Assembly (NCBI RefSeq): GCF_028767185.1
Contig: NZ_JARACK010000008.1
Location: 90,344-154,343, forward strand
DNA length: 64,000 nt
Direction: 5' to 3'
DNA from: Mangrovimonas aestuarii
GTDB lineage: Bacteria > Bacteroidota > Bacteroidia > Flavobacteriales > Flavobacteriaceae
A program made the position numbers and the translations under genes. This document shows positions 55,656 through 64,000 of the stretch, piece by piece (position 1 is the stretch's first letter; each line of letters begins with the position of its first letter). The notes under the pieces were generated by a model that was not told where the DNA came from, ran no database searches, and saw nothing but the letters and a program-made list of their open reading frames with translations.

Positions 55656-57505
55656 TATTCTATATTATATCCAACTCCATTAGTTTTTAACCACTGCTTC
55701 AGTACAAGAGCTTTCCATATGAGAAGGTATCTATTCCATTTGCTTTTCATATGCTGATCTATCATAAAAGCTACTTTTTCCGATTGAATACAGGGTATAC
55801 TTTTTAGGCTATCTAAACTGAGTTCGTCAAGAACAAATTCCTTTAGATCACTTTTAAACCATACTTCAAAGGGCATAGTAAAACCAGCTTTGGGTCTATC
55901 AAAAATATGTTCAGGAACATATTTGTATAAAATATCCTTTAGGATACGTTTCTTGTTTTTTCCTTTGTATTTGAATTCTGTTGGAAGGGAACGCGCAAAC
56001 TCTACCACCCTGTAATCCATTAAAGGGGACCTAGCTTCCAGTGAATATGCCATACTAGCACGATCAACTTTAGTGTTTATATCCCAATTTAAATAGGTTT
56101 TTAAATCTAGATCTGAAACCCTTTCAAATAAGTTTTTTCTTTTATGGTATAGGTAACGAAGTTCATCAGCTTTTAGATAGTCATATTCGCTATCGATCCA
56201 ACTTAGATCTACACCGGTCATTCCTGCTAAATATACTCTGTTAATATCACGAAATTTTAAGGCATTAGCCAAAATTTTAAGACGATAATTAGGAGCAAGT
56301 CCAACAATGCTTCCTAATGCTGATCGGAGCGGATAAGGAATTCTGTAAGCCCTTTGGCCACGCTTAATCCAATCGTATCTTTGATAGCCTATAAAGCTTT
56401 CATCTCCTCCATCGCCAGACAAAGCAACAGTAACATGCTTTCTTGTATATTTAGAAAGGAGCATAGTAGGAATTGCTGAAGGATCTGCAAAAGGCTCGTC
56501 ATAATAATAACTAAAGTTCTCAATGAGATCAATCCCTTCTTTGTAATTACACTCTATAACAACATGGTCAGTATTTAAGTGATTTGCTACCTGTTGTGCA
56601 TAGATACTTTCATCAAATCCCTCTTCATTAAATTTCACTGAAAAGGTCTTTACTTTTTTCGCTGTGGTTTTAGTAGCAAGAGTAGCAACTAGTGATGAGT
56701 CAATACCTCCTGAAAGGAATACGCCTACAGGTACGTCTGCGAACAATCTAATTTGTACTGAATCCAATAACAGCTTTTCAAGATCGTTTACGGCTTCGGA
56801 ATACCTACCTTTATACAAATGATTCCCGCTGATATCTATATCCCAATATTGTTTGGTTTTAAATGAATTAGAGCTTATATCATAAGTGAAACTATAACCC
56901 GCTTTTAGCTTTTTAACTTCATTGAAAATAGAAATGGGGTCGGGAATAGCTCCCCAAGCAAAATAATAAGAAATAGCTTCCCTAGATATTGTTAGATCGC
57001 TATTGAATTTTTGTATTTGTGAAAGTTGGCTGGAAAATTCAAAACCGTTTTTGTTCCAGAGATAGTACATCGGTTTTTGCCCCATTCTATCACGAGCTCC
57101 AAAAAGCTTGTTTTGTTTTTCATCAAATATCACAAAACAGAACATTCCATTTAAATGTTTTACGCATTCTTCTCCATACTCCATATACATGGCGCATAGC
57201 ACTTCTGTATCACTTGTTGTTCTGAATGAATAGCCTTTTTTTGAAAGTTCTTCCTTGAGGTCTTTAAAATTGTAAACTTCACCATTAAACACTATATGTA
57301 TACCGTTTTGATAAGTAAACGGTTGATTAGACCTGGAGTCCAAATCGACAATAGAAAGTCTGTTATGACCAAATGTAACAGTATGGTTGCCATTGTTATA
57401 AAATTTAAAATCCAACATATCTGGACCTCTGAAAGCTGTTCGCTCAAGTTTTTCCTTAACTTGACCGGGGCTATATTTAAGTGTTGTTCCATAAATACCA
57501 CACAT
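55655..57505 (-). CDS. asnB: asparagine synthase-type amidotransferase, copy 2
   Basis: This 616-residue AsnB-family protein has Cys2 of MCGIYGTTL as glutaminase nucleophile, then RGPDMLDF, NGEVYNFKDL and DTEVLCAMYMEYGEE. The synthetase domain has LSGGIDSSLVATLA, ALSGDGGDESFIGYQRYDW and DRASMAYSLEARSPLMD. It is clearly diverged from copy 1 in the same operon, so this is not a recent duplicate. Both keep all catalytic motifs. Two AsnB genes in one glycan operon suggest a role in modifying uronic-type sugars (inference). Confidence 0.88.
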   Translation of the reverse strand: MCGIYGTTLKYSPGQVKEKLERTAFRGPDMLDFKFYNNGNHTVTFGHNRLSIVDLDSRSNQPFTYQNGIHIVFNGEVYNFKDLKEELSKKGYSFRTTSDTEVLCAMYMEYGEECVKHLNGMFCFVIFDEKQNKLFGARDRMGQKPMYYLWNKNGFEFSSQLSQIQKFNSDLTISREAISYYFAWGAIPDPISIFNEVKKLKAGYSFTYDISSNSFKTKQYWDIDISGNHLYKGRYSEAVNDLEKLLLDSVQIRLFADVPVGVFLSGGIDSSLVATLATKTTAKKVKTFSVKFNEEGFDESIYAQQVANHLNTDHVVIECNYKEGIDLIENFSYYYDEPFADPSAIPTMLLSKYTRKHVTVALSGDGGDESFIGYQRYDWIKRGQRAYRIPYPLRSALGSIVGLAPNYRLKILANALKFRDINRVYLAGMTGVDLSWIDSEYDYLKADELRYLYHKRKNLFERVSDLDLKTYLNWDINTKVDRASMAYSLEARSPLMDYRVVEFARSLPTEFKYKGKNKKRILKDILYKYVPEHIFDRPKAGFTMPFEVWFKSDLKEFVLDELSLDSLKSIPCIQSEKVAFMIDQHMKSKWNRYLLIWKALVLKQWLKTNGVGYNIE

Positions 57506-57517
57506 AAGTTTGTTGTT

Positions 57518-58615
57518 TTAAGTTAAAGCAGGTTCAATTTCTTTTCTTGTTTGTATATAAAGCCATATCGAACAGAACAAAATGATGTGACTATCAAAAT
57601 AATTATGGGATACCATAAAATAAGTAACCAAGATAATAGCCATAAATGTTACCTCAGAATTTACCTTTAAGTATTTCAATGATCTAACAAAAATTAGAGC
57701 ATAGGTTAAAATGAGAACCAAGAATGGGAGTATTCCAGCTTCACCCAAAACCATCAAATAGGTGTTATGAACCCCTGTTTGAAAACCTATTGCATTTTCT
57801 GTTCGTCCTTGCATGGCTTTATAACCCGTGCCAAAAGCTATATGGTTAACAATGTCGTTGGTATACATTACCCAAGTTTCATCTCTGGTTTCTTCGGTTA
57901 GGGCCTTTGTATTTCCCTCTTGTTGCCCTAAAAGATTTTTTATGGCATTGAATCGATCAGCATTTAGATGCAAGGTGAATGTGCTAAGAACAACAATAGC
58001 TATAGCTCCAAACCCAAGAGCAATGAGGTTTCTACGATCGATAGATATCGATATTATGTATAACAAGCCTAATAATAAAAAATAATATCGTGATAGTGTA
58101 AGAAATCCGCTAGCCACAAAAATGAGTTGGACTAGAATTCTTATAATTCGATTTGAAATCGTAAACGATGTTGCCAACCCGCTAAGGCAAACCAAACCAG
58201 CTGTATTTGGATTAATATAAAACCCACCATATCTACCATAGTCGTCTGGAAACAAAAAAGCATTTAAAACTACAGTAAGTGCACCAATAAGCAAGAAACC
58301 ACAGATTTCAGTACTAGAAGTGTTTTTGCTTACTTCAAAAGCGGTAATAATGAATACAAAAAAACGAATCGCGTCTTTAATGTAGTCTGATACGATACCT
58401 GAAAATTGAATTCCAGAGAGCATGAAATAAAGCATACCAAGGACAACAAAAGGTATAGGGATACCATTTTTTGAGCTAAAGAAATAGTATACCACCATAA
58501 GTGCCAGGAATATAGCACTCAATGCCGAACCTGCAGAAGGGCCAAAGGCTATAAGACTAAAGGTTATGAGGTTTAAAAGCGTTATTGCTAAAATTATGTA
58601 TCTTAAAATCACCAT
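57518..58615 (-). CDS. Wzy-like O-antigen polymerase/ligase
   Basis: This 365-residue protein has about ten hydrophobic segments and a large loop around residues 225-265 (LLGQQEGNTKALTEETRDETW). The loop is followed by FGTGYKAMQGRTEN and GVHNTYLMVLGEAGILPFL, the WzyC-type H-N-x-Y/F-L signature. It polymerises or ligates lipid-linked repeat units on the periplasmic side. It lies between the flippase and AsnB genes with 3- and 12-base gaps. Confidence 0.83.
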   Translation of the reverse strand: MVILRYIILAITLLNLITFSLIAFGPSAGSALSAIFLALMVVYYFFSSKNGIPIPFVVLGMLYFMLSGIQFSGIVSDYIKDAIRFFVFIITAFEVSKNTSSTEICGFLLIGALTVVLNAFLFPDDYGRYGGFYINPNTAGLVCLSGLATSFTISNRIIRILVQLIFVASGFLTLSRYYFLLLGLLYIISISIDRRNLIALGFGAIAIVVLSTFTLHLNADRFNAIKNLLGQQEGNTKALTEETRDETWVMYTNDIVNHIAFGTGYKAMQGRTENAIGFQTGVHNTYLMVLGEAGILPFLVLILTYALIFVRSLKYLKVNSEVTFMAIILVTYFMVSHNYFDSHIILFCSIWLYIQTRKEIEPALT

Positions 58616-58618
58616 GTA

Positions 58619-59962
58619 CTAAGATTGTATCATTAATAATTTTTGTTTGTTAGTGTAGTGTAACAATACACCACCTTTTATGATATATATTATGGTTGTG
58701 CAAAGTGCAATTCCGATAACTCCATAGAGTTTCACGAATATGAAGTCGAAAATGATATTCAGTATCATACTTCCCAATGAAACATAGGCAGGAAAAACAT
58801 TCTTGTTTATACTGGTCAAAAACTTCACCATCAAATTTTCACTAATTGCAAACGGAACACCTAATAGGAAGACAATTTGTATGCTAGAAACCAAACTGGT
58901 ATTACTACTTGTAAAGTTTCCTCTTTCAAATAGAATTCGAACAATAGGTGTAGAGAGTAAACTGGCACACAATACCATAGCCATTATGCCTAAAAACGTC
59001 CACAACAATATTTGTTTTAGTTTTTTATAGGCATCTTCTACATCTTCGATAATCAATTTTGAAAAATAGGGAAGGAGCACATTACCTAATGCTAAAAGCA
59101 TAATTCCAATCAGAAAAGCAGGTATTTTATAACCGTAATTTAAAGCTGCAATGGATCCTACAGCCAATTGCGCTGCAAAATACTGGTCAGTTAATGGAAT
59201 TAGCCCAATAAGTAATCCAGACGATATTTTTGCTGGAATTTGCTTGAACATTACAACGGTATTAGAGTTAAAGAATTCTGGAATATCGAACTTTAAGATC
59301 TTATTTTTAAAGGCAATGTAAAGCAAAAAGAGAAACTCAAAAAAACTACCCACAAGCATTCCTACAGCTAAAACTGCAGCTCCAAGGGCATCAGAATACA
59401 ACAACAAGCACAGTAGCATAGTTACTGAAGTTATTCCTGAATAAACTGATGAAAACCTGAATTCGTCATAAATATTCAACAAGCCACTAAGTAGTGATGA
59501 TAATCCCCAAAAAGCTATACATGGTAGCAGATAATGGAACTGGAGTTTTACCAATGTGTAATACTCGGGAGTGTGTCCCTTAAAGAAAAGTTCTAAATAC
59601 ACATCAGTAAATAAATAAGCTATTCCCATAAAGACTATAGCTGTAATAATTGTAACAAGAAAACTTGTGGTCTGGAAAGCAGCTGTTTTGTTCGTGGATT
59701 TTTTTTCGGCAATATAATTGGGGATAAATACTGTGCTAAAAGCATTTAAGAAGACATTGTAAACAAAGCCGGGAACTAGAGCGGCAATGTAAAAAGTATC
59801 TAAAATTTCAGATAGGCCAAAATGCTCGGCAATAACCATTTCTTTATAAAAGCCCAAAAACTTAACGACCAATGTTATAACTCCAACAGTAATAATATTT
59901 ACCACGGTTGGACTTTTAATTAGTCTAAACAAAACGGACTTTATTTTTAGCATTATCTCCAT
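58619..59962 (-). CDS. MurJ/Wzx-like lipid-linked oligosaccharide flippase
   Basis: This polytopic protein of about 447 residues belongs to the MOP superfamily and resembles MurJ/MviN: KFLGFYKEMVIAEHFGLSEILDTFYIA at the start, FIPNYIAEKKS, and around 12-14 hydrophobic segments. In this locus it most likely flips the undecaprenyl-linked repeat unit for polymerisation by the neighbouring Wzy-like protein. The start is either ATG 59962, two bases after the GT2 stop, or GTG 59968, which overlaps it. Confidence 0.86.
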   Translation of the reverse strand: MEIMLKIKSVLFRLIKSPTVVNIITVGVITLVVKFLGFYKEMVIAEHFGLSEILDTFYIAALVPGFVYNVFLNAFSTVFIPNYIAEKKSTNKTAAFQTTSFLVTIITAIVFMGIAYLFTDVYLELFFKGHTPEYYTLVKLQFHYLLPCIAFWGLSSLLSGLLNIYDEFRFSSVYSGITSVTMLLCLLLYSDALGAAVLAVGMLVGSFFEFLFLLYIAFKNKILKFDIPEFFNSNTVVMFKQIPAKISSGLLIGLIPLTDQYFAAQLAVGSIAALNYGYKIPAFLIGIMLLALGNVLLPYFSKLIIEDVEDAYKKLKQILLWTFLGIMAMVLCASLLSTPIVRILFERGNFTSSNTSLVSSIQIVFLLGVPFAISENLMVKFLTSINKNVFPAYVSLGSMILNIIFDFIFVKLYGVIGIALCTTIIYIIKGGVLLHYTNKQKLLMIQS

Positions 59963-59964
59963 GT

Positions 59965-60918
59965 TCACTTCAATAACCTTTTAAAGGGCCATCCACTGTA
60001 GAATAGCTTCTTTAAATAGGGGTTTTCTATAGCTTCTGTATAATCTTTTAAATTAAAATTCAAAAAACGAGACGCTCTAAGCAGTGTGTAAACTCGTTTG
60101 GTAAAAAGTTTTGGTGCTTTAAACAGGTAATCTTGATGAAACCAGTTTAAAACTGCTAATGAATATATCGCCATACCAAAAGCATCTTTTTGATGATTCC
60201 TTTGTGAAATTCTATTTGGGGTATCCAAATAATAAGTTCTTAAGGTTTCGTTGACATATTTTGTGATATATCCCTGCTTAGCAATTAGTTCCCATAAAAT
60301 ACCTTCGGGTATATAGCCATTAGAAAATAAGGGTTCTGGTATAACGATATTCTTTAGAACATCGGTTTTTGTGAATCCCCATTTTTCTTTGAACTTACCA
60401 CTTACTAAATTGTTGTTGAAAGTATTGCTGTAATAAGGACTTTCAGGAAATGGTTCTCCAACAGGGTTACCAAATTGATCTTGACATAAGCAGGTTACTC
60501 CGCTTACCGATGTACGTTTGTTATCGGGAATATTGTAATACTCTCTATAAAAAACTTCCAAAGCGTTATCAGTACAACTATCGTCAGAATCAAAGGGTAA
60601 AAAAAAGTTACCCTTGGCTAATTGAACGCCTTGAGCAATACATGCCATTTTATGTCTGTTCACACTATTGTTGACATAATTTACAGGAAATGTAGCTGTC
60701 TCGATTAGTTTTAAAGCTACTTCATGGGAATTGTCAGTAGAACCGTCATTGATCAATAACAATTCAAAATCTTTAAAACTTTGCTTGTTAAGTGAATCAA
60801 ACACTCTTTTTAAAGTATTCCCTCTATTAAAAACAGGGGTAAAAATGGTGAAAGCATAATCATAATGATCTTTTTTTGAATGCTCACGATATACAGGTAA
60901 AAGTGTTTTTAAGTCCAT
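59965..60918 (-). CDS. glycosyltransferase family 2
   Basis: This 317-residue GT-A enzyme has FTIFTPVFNRGNTLKRVFDSL, LLLINDGSTDNSHEVAL, and the metal-binding FLPFDSDDSC (DxD-type), with an EGILWELIAKQGY acceptor-side segment. It adds one sugar residue during repeat-unit assembly. It is the second gene of the operon, 2 bases after the first GT4. Confidence 0.9.
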   Translation of the reverse strand: MDLKTLLPVYREHSKKDHYDYAFTIFTPVFNRGNTLKRVFDSLNKQSFKDFELLLINDGSTDNSHEVALKLIETATFPVNYVNNSVNRHKMACIAQGVQLAKGNFFLPFDSDDSCTDNALEVFYREYYNIPDNKRTSVSGVTCLCQDQFGNPVGEPFPESPYYSNTFNNNLVSGKFKEKWGFTKTDVLKNIVIPEPLFSNGYIPEGILWELIAKQGYITKYVNETLRTYYLDTPNRISQRNHQKDAFGMAIYSLAVLNWFHQDYLFKAPKLFTKRVYTLLRASRFLNFNLKDYTEAIENPYLKKLFYSGWPFKRLLK

Positions 60919-60920
60919 AG

Positions 60921-62009
60921 TTATATCAACCTATTAATTAGTTCTTTCCACTGTTTGGTAATTATTCCAATTTCATATTTTTTTGAGGATTCCACTGCAG
61001 CTCTATTGATTGAGTAGCGAGTATCTTCATTTTCAATAAGAAGCTTGAGTTTTTCCTCTAATTGTAGTTGATTACCAACAGGAATCAAAAAGCCATTTTC
61101 ACCATGATTAATTAATTCTGATGGTCCCGAAATGCACTCGGTAGAAATACTGGCCAAACCAAAATACATTGCTTCAGTAAGTGCATTTGGAAATCCTTCA
61201 TAATTAGACGTAAAGGCAAAAATGCTTGCATTGTTATATTTGTCTGCTATGTTTTCAATATTTCCAGAAAGCTCAATACTACCATTACAATTTAATTCCT
61301 TAATACATTTATCCAGTTCAGGTTTTAATGGTCCATCTCCAACAATTTCAAGTTTCCAACCTGGAGCTTTTATTTTAGAGAAAGCTTTAATCAATAGCAT
61401 TTGATTTTTTTGTTCGACCAATCTGCCTACGTTCAAGACAATATTTTTTTTTGGCATTTTTAAGTTTCTGGCCTCAGCCAATTTGGGGTCAATAGGGTTT
61501 TTTATTATTATTAATTTGTTGGCTTTAATAAATTTTCTGAAGTAGTTGTAAATAGCCTGGGTTTGAACCACCAGGACGTTAGTGTTGGAGTACACTAGAT
61601 ATCTAATAAGCTTCATTACTTTACCAAACCCAAAAAACTGAGGATGAATCCGTTCGCTTATAATACTTGGTATCCCTCGTAGTTTTGATACAGCCACAGC
61701 ATAAAGGTTTGCAGTTGAGGTAAAACCTATTACCATCGAGATATTATGTTGTTTTACAAAACTCATTAATGTGGATATCATTTGATAGTGATTAGACAAA
61801 GACTCCAACTTATTCAAGTTGGGGTTATAAATATCCTTGCAAAACTTTATCTGTACCTCTGGGTGAATTAGGTAAAAAGGGGTGCATTTATATAATACAA
61901 AAATGTAAACCTCAAATTTTGAAATCAATTCGTTGGATAGTACCGATACAACACGTTCGGCACCACCAGACTCCAAGCTGGGAATAATAAATGCAATTCG
62001 TTTTTTCAC
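60921..62009 (-). CDS. glycosyltransferase family 4, first gene of the polysaccharide operon
   Basis: This 362-residue GT-B enzyme starts at GTG 62009 (MKKRIAFIIPSLESGGAERVVSVL). It carries SIISERIHPQFFG, VLNVGRLVEQKNQMLLIKAF, FTSNYEGFPNALTEAMYFGLA and ELINHGENGFLIP. It is the promoter-proximal gene of the whole minus-strand run, and its upstream region (62010-62588) should hold the operon promoter. Confidence 0.9.
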   Translation of the reverse strand: MKKRIAFIIPSLESGGAERVVSVLSNELISKFEVYIFVLYKCTPFYLIHPEVQIKFCKDIYNPNLNKLESLSNHYQMISTLMSFVKQHNISMVIGFTSTANLYAVAVSKLRGIPSIISERIHPQFFGFGKVMKLIRYLVYSNTNVLVVQTQAIYNYFRKFIKANKLIIIKNPIDPKLAEARNLKMPKKNIVLNVGRLVEQKNQMLLIKAFSKIKAPGWKLEIVGDGPLKPELDKCIKELNCNGSIELSGNIENIADKYNNASIFAFTSNYEGFPNALTEAMYFGLASISTECISGPSELINHGENGFLIPVGNQLQLEEKLKLLIENEDTRYSINRAAVESSKKYEIGIITKQWKELINRLI

Positions 62010-62588
62010 GAGGATTTTCTCTGTTTGTTGATATTCTCATTTGATTAACAGCTACTTAAAAATATCTATTTTTTTAATCTAAACCTTTTCTTGATACGTC
62101 ATTTAGATGAAATCACAAATTTGGGATTCAAAATGCAAATTTGTTTATGATTTGAAAGTGTATATGTCTGATATTTAGATGTGTTAATTATAAATTTAGT
62201 TGCGTCAATCATTTGAAATCATTTTTCTAACCATTACGAGGAGCAACTATTTCATTTGCGGTTTTCTAAGGAGAACACTATTACTAAACCAAATACTATT
62301 TCTAACTGTGAATAATCGACTTTATGTTGTTCTGTGATTAATAGCTGTAGAACAAAGCAAACAAGATAATTTTAAAAGTAAAATATAGAGCTTTGCAGTT
62401 CAACAGATTACTACATCGATAAACTACATTTTTTACCGATTTAAGAAGTAAAAATTACTACAAAACACAAAAAAAGTCGTAAAGTTATTACAAAGAGCAT
62501 GCATTTTATCGAAATTATAGTGCCTTTAATCGTTTGATACTTCGTGATTTAATAGTTTCGCTCTCGTTAATAGCAAAACTTAGAATTT
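62010..62588. other. 579-base divergent regulatory region
   Basis: No gene is supported. It separates the start of the polysaccharide operon (minus) from the secreted propeller protein (plus). Two copies of the palindrome CAAATTTG lie exactly 20 bases apart (62116 and 62136), which could be an operator. The rest is AT-rich without clear hairpins. Confidence 0.55.
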
Positions 62589-64000
62589 ATGACGTTTGAC
62601 ATTAGTAAGGTTCTTACTGTTAAGAACATAGCCCTGAACATTTTTGCTGCATGTTCGTTATTAATCCCAAAGAAATCAGAAGCGCAAACATATCCACCAA
62701 ACCAAAATTTATCTTCGATAAATTTCCAAGGATATCAAGGTCCAAATGGATCTTTTCCAGGATATTTGGAGCCTTTTACTGAAAGTCTATCTGGTAATAC
62801 AATTACCAGAATTAGTGATAGTGGTGTTTTTGGTACAACTGGACAGAACTTAAAACATAATTATTCAACAGACCAGCCATGGAACAGTGATGGGTCTTTA
62901 ATTAAATTGGCAGGTTATCCAGCAGCCATCTTAGATGGTGATACCTATCAATTTATTAAATGGGCTCAAATCCCAGGAAATGGTAAATGGGCGAATACAA
63001 ACCCTAACCTTATTTATGGGGTTTCTGGAAACCAGTTCATAGCCTATAATGTTAATACAAACAACAATACTACATTACACACCTTTTCAAACTACAGCAG
63101 TGTATCGTTTGGTTATGGCGAAGGTAACCAAAGTAATGACGATAAATATGTTGTATTAATTGGTCAAGCTTCAGGAGTAAGAGATCTTATTGTGTATAAT
63201 ATACAAAATAACACTATTGTATCTACTCATAATGTTGGTACTAGTGGAGATCTTGACTGGGCAACAATATCTCCTCTTGGAACTTACGTTGTAGTGTCAT
63301 GGAGAGATAACGGTTCTGGTTCAACTCAAGGACTGAAAATATATAACAGAGATTTTAGTAACTACAGACATTTGTACGATTATACTGAGCACAGTGATGT
63401 TGCTATAGATGCTAATGGTAATGAAGTTATTGTACAGTATGGTAACCAGCCTGAGTGGAATAGTAACAATTATTTAGCCATGATTCGTTTGGATAATGGT
63501 AATGTACAAGGTTTATTCAATTATTCATATGGAATTTGGGGTGGTCACGTTAGTACAAGAAACCTTAGCAGACCAGGATGGGCATATGTCAGTGTTGAAT
63601 GTTGTCCAAACGGTTCTGCAGCTCCCAACGAAATATTTGCGATTAAATTAGATGCATCGAATACTATTGAGCGTTATGCAAAACATCATTCAAATGATGG
63701 ACAAGGATACGGGCACCAAGCGCAAGCAGTACCAAACAGAGATGGTACAAGAGTGATTTTTGCTAGTAACTGGAACAGTGCTGTTGGAGGTAGTTATGCC
63801 CCTGCATGGGTAGTAGAAGTACCTCAAAGTGGTAATAACAACCCAACGGTTGAAGTAAATGCGGGTAACGATCAAACAATCTGTGAAGGTGATAATGTAA
63901 CCTTAACGGCTACAGGAGCAGATTCTTATGAATGGAGCAACGGTGAAACCGGAGCATCGATCACAGTATCGCCAAGTGAAACTACAACTTACACTGTGAC
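62589..64000 (+). CDS. large secreted propeller-like protein with Ig-like repeat, truncated at window edge
   Basis: The frame is open from ATG 62589 to the window end (470 codons), so the 3' part is missing. A signal-like N-terminus (hydrophobic around residues 14-27, KKSEAQ cleavage) is followed by a roughly 380-residue domain with repeated WD/Asp-box-like strands (GDLDWATISPLGTYVVVSW, AVPNRDGTRVIFASNW), suggesting a TolB-like beta-propeller. An Ig-like/PKD-like repeat begins near residue 420 (VNAGNDQTICEGDNVTLTA). Further repeats and a T9SS domain would be expected beyond the edge. A surface binding or adhesion role is inferred. Confidence 0.75.
   Translation, partial: MTFDISKVLTVKNIALNIFAACSLLIPKKSEAQTYPPNQNLSSINFQGYQGPNGSFPGYLEPFTESLSGNTITRISDSGVFGTTGQNLKHNYSTDQPWNSDGSLIKLAGYPAAILDGDTYQFIKWAQIPGNGKWANTNPNLIYGVSGNQFIAYNVNTNNNTTLHTFSNYSSVSFGYGEGNQSNDDKYVVLIGQASGVRDLIVYNIQNNTIVSTHNVGTSGDLDWATISPLGTYVVVSWRDNGSGSTQGLKIYNRDFSNYRHLYDYTEHSDVAIDANGNEVIVQYGNQPEWNSNNYLAMIRLDNGNVQGLFNYSYGIWGGHVSTRNLSRPGWAYVSVECCPNGSAAPNEIFAIKLDASNTIERYAKHHSNDGQGYGHQAQAVPNRDGTRVIFASNWNSAVGGSYAPAWVVEVPQSGNNNPTVEVNAGNDQTICEGDNVTLTATGADSYEWSNGETGASITVSPSETTTYTV

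Overview
The window looks like a chromosomal segment of a marine-type Flavobacteriaceae (Bacteroidota) genome. The support is low GC (by eye), a full set of flavobacterial housekeeping families, C-terminal T9SS-type sorting domains on secreted proteins, TAnnTTTG-type -7 promoter elements, and almost no Shine-Dalgarno sequences. I saw no rRNA, tRNA, CRISPR array, insertion sequence or prophage.

Left part (1-13.96 kb): a truncated M28 lipoprotein peptidase, a sterol-desaturase-family membrane protein, the first menaquinone block (menC, a CPBP membrane protease, menE), two small conserved proteins, a CE15-type glucuronoyl esterase, an SDR, L-serine ammonia-lyase and a 1187-residue secreted multidomain T9SS protein. 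dnaK (14.2-16.1 kb) follows, then three tandem minus-strand copies of a small secreted PepSY-like protein. A decayed copy of the dnaK 3' end, with a copy of the dnaK terminator, sits between copies 1 and 2. The paralogs therefore appear to have arisen by tandem duplication of a unit that included the end of dnaK.

Middle (19.2-45.3 kb): a cysteine-rich secreted protein, an acetyltransferase and an alpha/beta hydrolase; the second menaquinone block (menI-like thioesterase, menF, menD, DUF2853, CvfB-like, menB, menA); a candidate small RNA or attenuator; and a UPF0173 hydrolase. Then come a cyclase-family lipoprotein, a YdjM-like membrane hydrolase, and a minus-strand run with tsaD, rsmE, a DUF4159 gene, an rRNA/tRNA methyltransferase, an AI-2E transporter, a THUMP-like methyltransferase and a HAD phosphatase. 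tamB, pfkA, gapA and an N-acetylglucosamine-kinase-like gene follow, ending in a decayed methylglyoxal synthase pseudogene. pfkA and sdaA share an identical 15-bp LacI-type operator-like sequence upstream.

Right part (45.6-62.0 kb): a polysaccharide biosynthesis locus. A long, tightly packed minus-strand operon (GT4, GT2, MurJ/Wzx-like flippase, Wzy-like polymerase, AsnB, GT4, an internally deleted GT4 remnant, GT4, second AsnB, GT4, epimerase, WecA/MraY-like phosphoglycosyltransferase) is followed by a polysaccharide deacetylase and faces a plus-strand BioF2/FemAB-type acyltransferase. It holds initiation, assembly, flipping and polymerisation functions, but no Wza/Wzc export genes in this window. 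The window ends inside a large secreted protein with an N-terminal propeller-like region and an Ig-like repeat.

I did not find a wholly new defence or mobile system. The most interesting observations are genome-dynamics traces (dnaK remnant, mgsA pseudogene, deleted GT4), the shared pfkA/sdaA operator, the candidate sRNA between menA and the UPF0173 gene, and a cluster of genes with non-ATG starts.
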